The position numbers and the translations under genes were made by a program. The notes beneath the pieces are model-generated. The model had not been told where the DNA came from, made no database searches, and saw only the letters and a list, made by a program, of their open reading frames with translations. Below are positions 1 to 7,086 of a stretch of DNA of 20,012 bases, in pieces. Each line of letters starts with the position of its first letter. Position 1 is the first letter of the stretch. Source of the stretch: JBAVQS01 sp049694275 (lineage in GTDB: Bacteria > Chloroflexota > Anaerolineae > UBA4142 > SHND01); contig JBAVQS010000190.1 in assembly GCA_049694275.1 (NCBI GenBank), positions 1 through 20,012 of the forward strand. The letters run 5' to 3'.

Positions 1-999
1 TTTGGACCGAGCGGCGCGGGCAAGTCGCTGACCCTGGCGGCTATTGCCGGCTTGCTGGCGCCGGATATGGGACGCATTGCAATCGGCGACCGTGTTCTCT
101 ATGATTCGGCGCAGGGCATTGCTCTGCCGTCCCAAGCGCGCCGGCTGGGCCTCGTCCGTCAGGATCTGGCCCTTTTTCCGCATCTCACCGTCGAGCAGAA
201 TATCGGATACGGGTTGTTTCGCAGGCCGCGTTCGGCGGCGCGGGCGCGCGTGGACGAGTTTCTTGACCTGATGGGGCTCGCGTCCCTCCGCACGCGCCGC
301 CCCGACGCGCTCTCCGGCGGACAGCAGCAGCGCGTGGCGCTGGCCCGGGCACTGGTGACCCAGCCTTCGCTCCTCTTGCTCGACGAGCCTTTTTCCGCCC
401 TCGACCAGCCGACCCGCATGCAGCTCCGGGCCGACCTGCAGGCGCTACAGCGCCGGCTGGAAACCAACCTGCTCTTTGTCACGCACGACTTGAGTGAAGC
501 ATGTTTGCTTGCCGATTACCTCGCCGTTGTCGACCGTGGGCGGCTGGCTCAGTTCGATACGCCGGAACAGGTTCTGCGTCTCCCGCAAACCCTGCGCGTC
601 GCCCAGGTCGTCGGGGTCCAAAATATTTTGCCGGGGATAATCCTCTCGCCGGGCGTTATCCGCATCGGCGAACGTGAGCTGCAGGTGGACACGCGCGGTT
701 TTTTGCCGGGACAGCCGGTGTATGCGTGCCTGCGCCCCGAGCGGATTACGCTGGTTCGCAAGGAGCGCGCGCTTGACGAGCTACCGAACGTCATGGAGGG
801 GGATTTTATCGGCGAGGAGAGTGACGCGGCCAGCGTCCGGCTGCGCCTGCGCGCTCGGGGGCCGCGTCTCGCGCCCGGCCAGCCGTTCGACCTCTATATC
901 GACACCCCGATGTATGTCTATGAACGGTTCAACCTGGCGATAGACCGTCATTGGGCAATCTCGATCAAACCGGGTACGGTGCACCTTTTGGCAGAGTGA
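1..999 (+). CDS. ABC transporter ATP-binding protein, molybdate/sulfate type (5' end missing)
   Basis: Cytoplasmic ATPase subunit of an importer. The gene is cut by the window edge: the reading frame is open from base 1 and begins inside the Walker A motif (GPSGAGKS, residues 2-9 of the visible part). Next come a Q-loop region ending in FPHLTVEQN, the ABC signature LSGGQQQR (residues 104-111), Walker B LLLLDEP (Asp128, Glu129) and the H-loop His162. After about residue 200 there is a C-terminal TOBE-like region containing LRPERI. The block with VLYDSAQGIALP followed by an R-R-L-G stretch resembles ModC-type ATPases more than sugar or amino-acid importers. This fits the molybdenum theme of the XdhC genes further on, but sulfate, iron or thiamine importers are close relatives. 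Permease and binding-protein genes would lie upstream, outside the window. The family assignment is firm; the substrate is inferred. Confidence 0.9.
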   Translation, partial: FGPSGAGKSLTLAAIAGLLAPDMGRIAIGDRVLYDSAQGIALPSQARRLGLVRQDLALFPHLTVEQNIGYGLFRRPRSAARARVDEFLDLMGLASLRTRRPDALSGGQQQRVALARALVTQPSLLLLDEPFSALDQPTRMQLRADLQALQRRLETNLLFVTHDLSEACLLADYLAVVDRGRLAQFDTPEQVLRLPQTLRVAQVVGVQNILPGIILSPGVIRIGERELQVDTRGFLPGQPVYACLRPERITLVRKERALDELPNVMEGDFIGEESDAASVRLRLRARGPRLAPGQPFDLYIDTPMYVYERFNLAIDRHWAISIKPGTVHLLAE

Positions 1000-1006
1000 T
1001 CCCTTT

Positions 1007-1035
1007 TTGCGATGCCTTGCTGCTCATGCTAGAAT
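1007..1035 (+). promoter_or_regulatory. Sigma70-type promoter for hpt
   Basis: TTGCGA (1007-1012), a 17-bp spacer and TAGAAT (1030-1035), with TG one base before the -10 (extended -10). It lies just after the ABC ATPase stop and about 44 bases before the hpt ATG, so hpt can be transcribed apart from the transporter. Confidence 0.6.
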
Positions 1036-1078
1036 GCGGTCTAATAGAACGGTACATCGATTCCAGAGGAGAGCTTTC

Positions 1079-1630
1079 ATGCACGATCTTGAATCCGATA
1101 TCGACCATATCCTTGTCACCCCTGAAGCGATCCAAAAGCGCTGCCAGGAATTGGGCGCGCAGATCTCGGCGGACTATGTCAATCAGGATCTCCTGCTCGT
1201 CTGCATTCTCAAGGGAGGCGTTATCTTTTTGAGCGACCTGAGCCGGGCACTCTCAACTCCCCACGCGATTGACTTTATGGCGATCTCATCCTATGGGAGC
1301 ACCCGGACCGCCTCCTCCGGCGTCGTCCGCATTTTGATGGACCTCAACGCGAGCATCGAGAATCGCCACGTGCTGATTATTGAAGATATTATCGACACGG
1401 GGCATACCCTGCACTATATCCTTGAGAATCTCCAGACGCGCGACCCGGCGAGTCTCAAGATTTGCACACTGCTTGACAAGCCCTCCCGGCGCGAGGTCGA
1501 TATCAAGATCGACTATGTCGGCTTTTCCATCCCGAACGAGTTCGTCGTCGGCTATGGTTTGGATTATAACGAGTTCTACCGCAACCTCCCCTATATCGGC
1601 GTCCTCAAGGCCGAGCGATACGCAAAATAG
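1079..1630 (+). CDS. hpt: Hypoxanthine phosphoribosyltransferase
   Basis: Cytoplasmic purine-salvage enzyme that joins hypoxanthine (often also guanine) to PRPP, giving IMP or GMP. The product has 183 residues, the usual length for bacterial Hpt. The PRPP-binding loop is clear: VLIIEDIIDTG at residues 98-108, with the acidic pair Glu102-Asp103. Upstream is the ILKGGVIFLSDL segment of the family, and near the end VGYGLDYNEFYRNLPYIG, a typical C-terminal block. The ATG at 1079 is chosen because AGAGGAGAG lies at 1064-1072, just upstream; a frame-compatible start at 1007 would overlap the promoter and adds no family-like sequence. The gene ends about 24 bases before a strong hairpin. The family is certain; the exact base preference is not visible. 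Confidence 0.95.
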   Translation: MHDLESDIDHILVTPEAIQKRCQELGAQISADYVNQDLLLVCILKGGVIFLSDLSRALSTPHAIDFMAISSYGSTRTASSGVVRILMDLNASIENRHVLIIEDIIDTGHTLHYILENLQTRDPASLKICTLLDKPSRREVDIKIDYVGFSIPNEFVVGYGLDYNEFYRNLPYIGVLKAERYAK

Positions 1631-1653
1631 AGGCTCACGGTCACGAAAGCGAA

Positions 1654-1698
1654 AAAGCCAAGACCTCAAACCCTGCGAGGGCTTGAGGTCTTGGCTTT
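1654..1698. terminator. Bidirectional hairpin terminator between hpt and the aminotransferase
   Basis: A perfect 16-bp inverted repeat (1654-1669 with 1683-1698), with a further 4-bp inner stem ccct/aggg (1671-1674 with 1678-1681). On the minus strand it is followed by CTTTTTCGCTTT, a fair U-tract; on the plus strand only CTTTAA follows. It lies between convergent genes and overlaps the stop codon of the aminotransferase gene (1697-1699). Confidence 0.85.
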
Positions 1699-2869
1699 AA
1701 TCTCGAATCTTATCGACCGCCTGCTTGACCCGTTCCAGCGCCTTGTGAATATTCTGCAAAGAGTTGGCGTAGCTAAAGCGGATATATCCCTCGCCGTATT
1801 CGCCGAAAGCGGTCCCGCTCAGACAGGCCACGCCTGCCTCTTGCAGCAAGTAATCGGCCAGCTTGCGTGAAGGCCATCCGACGCCGGTAATATTCGGAAA
1901 GGCGTAAAAGGCGCCGCGCGGCAATTCGCATCGAAAACCGGGAATCTGGTTCAAGCCCTCGACAATCACGTCGCGCCGCTCCTTGAAGGCCGCGACCATC
2001 TTTCGCACCTCGTCCTGCGGGCCGTTCAATGCCTCGACCCCGGCCCACTGCGTCAGCGCCGATGTGCAGGAATTGGAATTGTTCATCAACTGGGTAATGT
2101 GCGGCGCGAAACTTTCGTGCATCACTCCGTAGCCGAGACGCCACCCCGTCATGGCATAGGTCTTGCTGAACCCGTCCAGAATGATGGTGCGCTCTGGCAT
2201 GCCGGGCAGGCTTGCCAGGCTGCTAAAGGTTCCATCGTACAGAATCTCGTTATAGATCTCGTCGCTCAGGACTGGGATATTGCGCGCTGTCGCGATGGCG
2301 GCAATTACCTTGAGATCGTCCGGTTCCAGCACGCCGCCCGTCGGGTTCTGGGGCGAGTTGATGATGATCAACCGGGTCCGGTCGCTCACCAGCCGCGCGA
2401 ACTCGTCCGGGTCAAACCGGAAATGGTTCTCCTCCCGCAGCCGGTAAAAAACCGGCTTGCCGCCCGAAAAACGAATCATGGACTCGTAAATCGGGAACCC
2501 CGGGTCGGGTGTCAACACCTCATCGCCGGTGTCAATCATCGCAAGCATGACAAAGAACATGATCGGCTTGCCGCCTGGCGTAACGACCACCTGCTCGGGT
2601 TTTACCGTGATGCCGCGCGTCGCGCTCACATGCCTGGCAATGGCCTCGCGCAGTTCGGGAATGCCCGCGCTCGGCGTATACTTGGTCGCGCCGTTCTGTA
2701 ACGCGTGCGTGGCGGCCGCGACGATATTCTGGGGCGTCGCAAAGTCTGGCTCGCCCACCTCCAGATGCACGATATCCCGTCCCTGGGCTTCCAGGCCTTT
2801 GGCCTTGACCAGGACGTCGAAAGCCGTCTCTCTGCCGAGCCGGCTCATTCGTTCAGCTAGTTTGTACAT
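1697..2869 (-). CDS. PLP-dependent class I/II aminotransferase (aspartate aminotransferase-like)
   Basis: Fold-type I, pyridoxal-phosphate enzyme that moves an amino group between an amino acid and a 2-oxo acid. The 390-residue product has the usual length. It begins with the MSRLG...AFDVLVKAKGLEA block typical of the aspartate/LL-diaminopimelate-like subgroup and has the substrate-loop motif HLEVGEPDF. The cofactor lysine is Lys236 in GFSKTYAMTGWRLGYG, and NSPQNPTGG is the Asn that contacts PLP. The frame stays open upstream to 3238, but the ATG at 2869 is chosen because the family sequence begins there and GGGTGAGG precedes it. It is the last gene of the minus-strand run, 5 bases after the thioesterase stop. 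Substrate specificity (Asp, Ala or another amino acid) cannot be read. Confidence 0.93.
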   Translation of the reverse strand: MYKLAERMSRLGRETAFDVLVKAKGLEAQGRDIVHLEVGEPDFATPQNIVAAATHALQNGATKYTPSAGIPELREAIARHVSATRGITVKPEQVVVTPGGKPIMFFVMLAMIDTGDEVLTPDPGFPIYESMIRFSGGKPVFYRLREENHFRFDPDEFARLVSDRTRLIIINSPQNPTGGVLEPDDLKVIAAIATARNIPVLSDEIYNEILYDGTFSSLASLPGMPERTIILDGFSKTYAMTGWRLGYGVMHESFAPHITQLMNNSNSCTSALTQWAGVEALNGPQDEVRKMVAAFKERRDVIVEGLNQIPGFRCELPRGAFYAFPNITGVGWPSRKLADYLLQEAGVACLSGTAFGEYGEGYIRFSYANSLQNIHKALERVKQAVDKIRD

Positions 2870-2874
2870 AGACC

Positions 2875-3420
2875 TCACCCTTGAGTATTTTGGGGCGAGT
2901 GGTGACGCGTCCGCGCCAGGCGATGTTCCTGCCGCCGCGCCCCCTCCTCCCAGCGCCGTCGTTGCGCTTCTGACTCTAGGACGAGCGGGGGCACCGGTGT
3001 CGGGCGCCCATTCTCGTCCAATGCGACATAGACCAGATAAGCCGAATTGGTATGCGTTACCTCTCCGGTCATGATGTTTTCGGCTTCGACCCGGACTCCC
3101 ACCTCGATGGATGTCCGGCCGATCCAATTGATCGATGCGCGAAAAGTCACCAGGTCGCCGACGCGAACTGGCGACAAAAAGGTCATGGAATCCATCGTCA
3201 CCGTGACCGTCGGCCGGCGCGAATGCCGGATGGCGCAAATGCCTCCGGCCTCGTCCACGAGCTTCATAATATGCCCGCCGTGTACGTCTCCCAGCGCGTT
3301 GGCATCAGCCGGATTCATCCCCACCGCCAGCGTCAGCTCGGAATCGTGCACGTGCTTGGGCGGCAAACTCGAATCGCCGCCGCGAATATCCCGTTCGTGG
3401 ATATTGTTGTCGTGGCTCAT
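2875..3420 (-). CDS. Acyl-CoA thioesterase, hotdog fold
   Basis: Predicted cytoplasmic enzyme that hydrolyses acyl-CoA to free acid and CoA. The 181-residue protein carries one hotdog domain (about residues 25-150). The ANALGDVHGGHIMKLVDEAGG block (residues 40-60) is the helix-containing signature of YciA/BACH-like thioesterases, with Asn41 and Asp56 at the expected active-site positions. The later TVTMDSMTFLSPVRVGD and TSIEVGVRVEAENIMTGE strands match the family. The last 30 residues are charged and look disordered. The ATG at 3420 has only a close A-rich AAGGA before it. It lies 30 bases after the methyltransferase and 5 bases before the aminotransferase, as one transcription unit. Its physiological substrate and its link to these neighbours are unknown. 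Confidence 0.9.
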   Translation of the reverse strand: MSHDNNIHERDIRGGDSSLPPKHVHDSELTLAVGMNPADANALGDVHGGHIMKLVDEAGGICAIRHSRRPTVTVTMDSMTFLSPVRVGDLVTFRASINWIGRTSIEVGVRVEAENIMTGEVTHTNSAYLVYVALDENGRPTPVPPLVLESEAQRRRWEEGARRQEHRLARTRHHSPQNTQG

Positions 3421-3450
3421 TTCCTTTTTGTATCCTTTGGTCGATCCCTT

Positions 3451-4038
3451 TTAGCTGCGTTCCCAATAGTACCATGCGGAATCCTGATCGGCGCGTTGCG
3501 GATCGACGGACGAATGGATCAGCCGGAATTGTGGCGAGAGGCACGCGGTCATCTCTTGCGGCGAAATCCCGAACCGCCTTGCCCCCATCACACGTGGGAA
3601 AAAGGCATAGACCAGGTAATGCCCGCCCGAACGTGTCCATTGTGCAAGATTTGCAACGTAACGGGGTCGGGCCATAGCATCAAAATTGTGAAAACAGCCA
3701 ATGTCGAGCACGAAATCAACCGGCGGCAGGCTGCGCGGCGCGAGCACATCGGCGACGAACAACTCGGCCTGGACGCTCGCCGCTCGCGCCTTGGCCTGCG
3801 CCTGCTGAATCGCGCGGGGCACAAAATCGAGGCCCGTCACATCAAACCCGTGGCGCGCTAAATAGATCACGTTGGTTCCGGTTCCGCAGCCAATGTCGAG
3901 CGCCCGACCTGGAGGTAAATGCTCGGCTTCGACCAGATGGACTAGCTCGGGCGGCGTGATTCCCGTGTCCCAGCGCGGCCGGCCGGAGAGGTAGAACCAT
4001 TCGTAAAATATCCGCCGAACGAGAGCTTCCAATCCCAT
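3451..4038 (-). CDS. Class I SAM-dependent methyltransferase
   Basis: Small Rossmann-fold methyltransferase of 195 residues. The SAM-binding motif I is LDIGCGTGTN (residues 47-56), followed by VTGLDFVPRAI (motif II region, acidic Asp) and FVLDIGCFHNF (motif IV region). It resembles small Methyltransf_11/25-type enzymes sometimes annotated as tellurite-resistance-like (TehB-like) methyltransferases. The substrate is not visible. The start is uncertain: a TTG at 4044 directly follows the glycosyltransferase stop, and an ATG two codons later (4038) is preferred here; neither has a clear ribosome binding site. Translation is probably coupled to the gene before it. A role in modifying a glycan or lipid made with the adjacent glycosyltransferase is only a guess from position. 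Confidence 0.88.
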   Translation of the reverse strand: MGLEALVRRIFYEWFYLSGRPRWDTGITPPELVHLVEAEHLPPGRALDIGCGTGTNVIYLARHGFDVTGLDFVPRAIQQAQAKARAASVQAELFVADVLAPRSLPPVDFVLDIGCFHNFDAMARPRYVANLAQWTRSGGHYLVYAFFPRVMGARRFGISPQEMTACLSPQFRLIHSSVDPQRADQDSAWYYWERS

Positions 4039-4044
4039 ATTCAA

Positions 4045-5184
4045 TCACGATTTCAGGTCATTCAGCAATTGCTGCGCGCTCGCTTGCCATGAGAATTTCG
4101 TTGCCTGTTTCAACCCGCGCTCGGCCAGTTCGCGACGAAGCGCCTCGTCATCGATCAGTTGCCGAATCGCCGCCGTTAGTTCCTCGGTATCGCGCGGGTT
4201 GACGAGTATCCCTGCCTCGCCTGCCACTTCGGGCATGGAGGAGACATTCGATGTGATGAGCGGCGTACCACAGGCCATCGCTTCGAGCACCGGCAGGCCG
4301 AATCCTTCATAAAGGGACGGATAGACGAACAGGGTCGCGAGCGTATAAAGGGCCGGTAGGTCCGCGTCCGGAACAAAGCCGAGGAACCGCACGCGGTCGT
4401 TCGCGCCGAACTGAGCCGGCGCATCCAATATCTCTTGATACATCCATCCCCGTCCGCCCGCAATGACGAGGTCCCACTCCTCGCGCCGGGGTAGGCGCGC
4501 AAAGGCCTCAATCAGCCGCGCCAGATTCTTGCGCGGCTCGATGGTTCCCACGCTCAGGATAAACGGGCGTTCCAATTGATAGCGGGCGCGCACGCTGTCG
4601 AGCGTGTGCGCATCGGTCACGCGGCAGAAAAATGCCTCGACCCCCGAATAGAGCTTTTGCACCCGGTTGGCCGGAGCACTGAATAATTCGATCAGATCGT
4701 TGCGCGTTGCCTCCGAATCGGCCAGGATTAGATCAGCTCGGCGCACCGCCCGCGGAACAGCCCCTTCCAGATACCACTTGAGATTGGGCACGGCCGTCTC
4801 GGGCACGCGTTTGAACGAAAGATCGTGCACGGTCAGGATTTTCTTGTGCGCCCGCGTGGGAGGGAGGACGAAATCGGGCGAATACCAGACCTCACACCGG
4901 CCAACGAAGAATTCGACGGGGAGGGGCAGGGCCAGTCGCTGCCACAGTCGCGCCAGGGTTCGCTCGTCGAGCGGGGCGCGCACGAGCTGAAAATTGGACG
5001 GAAAATCCTCTGCGCGCTCCACTGCTTGCGCGCCCGGCGCAATATACCGCGCGTCGCGTGGGACGAATAGCGTGTATCGATTGTCGCGGTCGAGCGCTGC
5101 GAGCGCATGAATGAGCCCGCGCGTATAGCGCCCGATCCCTGCCCGCTGTCGCGCCGCGGCTGTATAGTCAATCCCCACTCTCAT
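4045..5184 (-). CDS. Glycosyltransferase family 4 (GT-B fold)
   Basis: Predicted retaining glycosyltransferase that moves a sugar from a nucleotide-sugar donor. The 379-residue product begins MRVGIDYTAAARQRAGIGRYTRGL, the usual acceptor-domain start with its glycine-rich loop. The C-terminal donor domain has ILSVGTIEPRKNL and the E-x7-E pair (Glu293 and Glu301) in YEGFGLPVLEAMACGTP, the hallmark of GT4. It looks closest to mannosyl-/rhamnosyltransferases of surface polysaccharide synthesis, but donor and acceptor cannot be read. The ATG at 5184 lies 12 bases after the XdhC stop. There are no membrane segments, so it probably acts at the inner membrane face. It is isolated from other polysaccharide genes, which is unusual for this family. 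Confidence 0.93.
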   Translation of the reverse strand: MRVGIDYTAAARQRAGIGRYTRGLIHALAALDRDNRYTLFVPRDARYIAPGAQAVERAEDFPSNFQLVRAPLDERTLARLWQRLALPLPVEFFVGRCEVWYSPDFVLPPTRAHKKILTVHDLSFKRVPETAVPNLKWYLEGAVPRAVRRADLILADSEATRNDLIELFSAPANRVQKLYSGVEAFFCRVTDAHTLDSVRARYQLERPFILSVGTIEPRKNLARLIEAFARLPRREEWDLVIAGGRGWMYQEILDAPAQFGANDRVRFLGFVPDADLPALYTLATLFVYPSLYEGFGLPVLEAMACGTPLITSNVSSMPEVAGEAGILVNPRDTEELTAAIRQLIDDEALRRELAERGLKQATKFSWQASAQQLLNDLKS

Positions 5185-5196
5185 ACCCTTTACGAT

Positions 5197-5937
5197 TTAC
5201 GTTTCACTTTTGAGGTGTCCGCCCGCATGTCCATATCGCACGGCGATCATCTCCGCCATGATGGACAGGGCCATCTCTTCCGGCGAGCGTGCTCCCAGAT
5301 CCAGCCCGACCGGGCCGTACACCGTCTGCAAGAACTCGGCGCTCACCCCCTCGGCGCGTAGCTCTTCCATGTGTTTGCGCCGCGTCTCGCGCGACCCCAT
5401 CGCGCCGATATAGCGCGCCGGGCTTTTTTCCAGCGCCTTGAGTGCGGGTAGGTCGAACTTGGGATCATGCGTCAAAATCACCACGTAGGTCGAGCGGTCG
5501 ATATTCAAGTGCGCGAGCGCTTCGTCCGGCCACTCGACGATCAATTCGTCAACCTCCGGAAATCGCTCGCGGGTGGCAAAATGCGCCCGGCCATCCACGA
5601 TCAGCACGCGAAACCCCAGGATGCGCGCGTATTGGGCCAGGGGAATAGCGGTCTGGACCGCGCCGACAATGATAAGCCGCGGCGGCGGCGCCCATACCTG
5701 GATAAAAACCTGATAGTCGCCGTAGATGCGCGTCTCGGATAGCTCTTGCTCCATCAGCATGCGTGCATCGGCCGCCACACGCGCTTGCAACTCGGATGGC
5801 GCCTCGCCCTGTATCGTCCCATCCGGATAGATAAAGGATTTGAGTCCTACCCCTGACGGGCCAGCTACCACAGTCGCCGCCGCAAACAGCCGCCTGGCCG
5901 CAATATTCTGCTCAAGAAGGTTAAACCAGTCAGACAT
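5197..5937 (-). CDS. XdhC-family protein, C-terminal Rossmann domain (molybdenum hydroxylase maturation)
   Basis: XdhC/CoxF-type proteins bind molybdenum cofactor and help its sulfuration and insertion into xanthine dehydrogenase-like enzymes. This 246-residue protein carries the C-terminal part: a dinucleotide-binding RLIIVGAVQTAIPLA (about residues 87-101), then VVILTHDPKFDLPALKAL and ARYIGAMGSRETRRK, which are highly characteristic of XdhC. The first 85 residues hold a degenerate version of the N-terminal XdhC domain (ATVVAGPSGVGLKSFIYPDGT) lacking the usual SGGCVEG motif. That motif is in the separate gene upstream, so the two probably act together. No ribosome binding site is visible before the ATG at 5937; period-8 repeats occupy the leader. 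The molybdenum enzyme it serves is not in the window. Confidence 0.9.
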   Translation of the reverse strand: MSDWFNLLEQNIAARRLFAAATVVAGPSGVGLKSFIYPDGTIQGEAPSELQARVAADARMLMEQELSETRIYGDYQVFIQVWAPPPRLIIVGAVQTAIPLAQYARILGFRVLIVDGRAHFATRERFPEVDELIVEWPDEALAHLNIDRSTYVVILTHDPKFDLPALKALEKSPARYIGAMGSRETRRKHMEELRAEGVSAEFLQTVYGPVGLDLGARSPEEMALSIMAEMIAVRYGHAGGHLKSET

Positions 5938-5942
5938 AATCT

Positions 5943-6025
5943 GGTTGGATTATCAGTTGGTCGAATAGTCGGATGGTCGGATGGTCACGATACAAAGATC
6001 CGACTAGATGACTAGGAGACTAATT
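5943..6025. repeat. Two blocks of degenerate period-8 tandem repeats
   Basis: On the plus strand, 5943-5990 reads as six consecutive octamers close to GGTCGGAT (GGTTGGAT, TATCAGTT, GGTCGAAT, AGTCGGAT, GGTCGGAT, GGTCACGA). After 11 bases a second block, 6002-6025, reads GACTAGAT, GACTAGGA, GACTAATT. The second block covers the end of the XdhC N-domain gene, so the TAG stop of that gene (6012-6014) comes from the repeat. Together the blocks fill the 74-base gap between the two XdhC genes. Confidence 0.75.
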
Positions 6026-6323
6026 CAATAAACACCTTAATCTTGCCGCCGCAGGCCAATCCGACATCCCACGCTGTCTCGTCGGCAATCCCGTACTGGA
6101 CCAGCTTGGGCTGGCCGGTTTTGAGCACATGCTGGGCCTCTTCAATCACAGCCCCTTCGACGCAGCCCCCGCTGACCGAGCCCAGGAATTCGCCCCGCGC
6201 GTTCACGGCCATGGCTGCGCCGACCGTACGCGGTGTCGAGCCGTCTGTCCAAGTGACGGTCGCCAGCGCGATCGGGTCGCCCCTTTCCCGCCATGCGGTG
6301 ATTTGTGTCAATAGCTCTTGCAT
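6012..6323 (-). CDS. XdhC/CoxI-family protein, N-terminal domain only
   Basis: Stand-alone 103-residue XdhC N-terminal domain, predicted to work in molybdenum-cofactor handling for xanthine/CO dehydrogenase-type enzymes. The match is clear along the whole chain: LATVTWTDGSTPRTVGA, then LGSVSGGCVEGAVIEEA with the conserved Cys, VQYGIADE, and GLACGGKIKVFIE near the end. Full XdhC proteins are about 250-380 residues and join this to a Rossmann domain; here that domain is the next gene (5197-5937). The ATG at 6323 is supported by GGAG nine bases upstream, inside the last codons of the TlpA-like gene. The last codons and the stop fall within a period-8 repeat. Confidence 0.93.
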   Translation of the reverse strand: MQELLTQITAWRERGDPIALATVTWTDGSTPRTVGAAMAVNARGEFLGSVSGGCVEGAVIEEAQHVLKTGQPKLVQYGIADETAWDVGLACGGKIKVFIELVS

Positions 6324-6326
6324 ACG

Positions 6327-6926
6327 CTATGGCTCCAATAACTTGATTTGCCCTTCGATATAATCGGTGGACATTGGGCCGCCAATGTGAACCTCGCGAA
6401 TGATGCCTTTGCTGTCAATAAACACCGTCGTCGGCAGCGCCTGCACGCGGTAGCGGTCTCCGACCTGTTGGTGGGGGTCCAGCAGAATCGGAAAGTGCAG
6501 GTGGTAAAGGTCTGCATAACCCGAGACGGCGTCCCTGTTGTCTCCCTGGTCCACGGCCAGGAACACCACGGCGCCATTATGCTGTTGGTACACCTTTTCG
6601 ATGTTGGGCATCTCGGCGCTACACGGACCGCACCAGGTGGCCCAGAAATTCAGAATCACCGGTTTGCCGCGAAATTGGGCCAACTGAATGGTCTGCTGAT
6701 CGATGCCCATGACCGCAAAGTCAATGGCCTCCGCACCCACCTTGGGACCAACCGGTATGACGGGGGTTTGCGTCCCCGTGTCATCCGCGGGCTTGTGAGC
6801 GAGCGGGTTGTTCGGAATGTATATTCCCTCGCGTGCGAGCAATACGCTGACCACCATACAGGTTCCGAGGCTCAAAAGGCTCAGACCCAATACCAACCCG
6901 GCGCCTAGCAAAATCTTTCTCCCCAT
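6327..6926 (-). CDS. Membrane-anchored TlpA/ResA-like thiol-disulfide oxidoreductase
   Basis: Thioredoxin-fold protein expected to act outside the cytoplasmic membrane, reducing or exchanging disulfides. Of 199 residues, about 5-31 form one hydrophobic helix (signal anchor), followed by a proline-rich linker. The AhpC/TSA-Redoxin domain runs from about 65 to 199. The active site is FWATWCGPC (Cys99 and Cys102), the cis-proline is Pro165 in ALPTTVF, and the NFWATWCGPCSAEMP context is typical of TlpA/ResA. The ATG at 6926 has GGAG nine bases upstream. It is first of the minus-strand run, 3 bases before the XdhC N-domain gene and transcribed from the divergent promoter region. Its partner (cytochrome maturation or another target) is not visible. 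Confidence 0.93.
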   Translation of the reverse strand: MGRKILLGAGLVLGLSLLSLGTCMVVSVLLAREGIYIPNNPLAHKPADDTGTQTPVIPVGPKVGAEAIDFAVMGIDQQTIQLAQFRGKPVILNFWATWCGPCSAEMPNIEKVYQQHNGAVVFLAVDQGDNRDAVSGYADLYHLHFPILLDPHQQVGDRYRVQALPTTVFIDSKGIIREVHIGGPMSTDYIEGQIKLLEP

Positions 6927-6955
6927 ATATTTCTACTCCGCCCCAATGATGTTTG

Positions 6956-6961
6956 ATTATA
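6956..6961 (-). promoter_or_regulatory. Probable -10 element for the minus-strand tlpA-xdhC run
   Basis: A perfect TATAAT on the minus strand (plus-strand ATTATA), 30 bases upstream of the TlpA-like ATG. No good -35 sits at 16-18 bp (GCATCA at 17 bp), so it may need an activator. Confidence 0.45.
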
Positions 6962-7020
6962 CACCAAAGCAAACGGTCTGATGCCTTGAACAGGTGTGCT
7001 AAATCGGCCGGCAAAAATGC

Positions 7021-7049
7021 TTGCGCCGCCGGGGACAGGGGACTATAAT
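7021..7049 (+). promoter_or_regulatory. Sigma70-type promoter of the three-gene kinase operon
   Basis: TTGCGC (7021-7026), a 17-bp spacer and a perfect TATAAT (7044-7049). Transcription would start near 7056, leaving a leader of about 30 bases with GGAG (7075-7078) before the ATG at 7087. It is divergent from the minus-strand run. Confidence 0.7.
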
Positions 7050-7062
7050 GCAACCCGGTTGC
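7050..7062. promoter_or_regulatory. Palindrome at the predicted transcription start (possible operator)
   Basis: GCAACC-C-GGTTGC, a perfect 6-bp inverted repeat around one base, directly after the -10 and covering the expected +1. A bound dimeric repressor here would block the promoter. A chance palindrome is possible. Confidence 0.35.
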
Positions 7063-7086
7063 GTATTCAGCCCTGGAGTGTGATAC

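Noticed and set aside
2870..3238. N-terminal extension of the aminotransferase frame
   Set aside because: It overlaps the thioesterase gene and is low-complexity; family sequence and a ribosome binding site begin at 2869.
3052..3861. Plus-strand open frame of 269 codons
   Set aside because: It is opposite the thioesterase and methyltransferase genes, which carry clear family motifs. The plus-strand product resembles nothing.
5938..6011. A simple frameshift separating the two XdhC parts
   Set aside because: The halves are 74 bases apart with repeats between them, each has its own start and stop, and the second keeps a degenerate N-domain. A one-base sequencing error would not explain this.
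5943..6025. CRISPR-like array
   Set aside because: The unit is only eight bases long with no spacers and no cas genes nearby.
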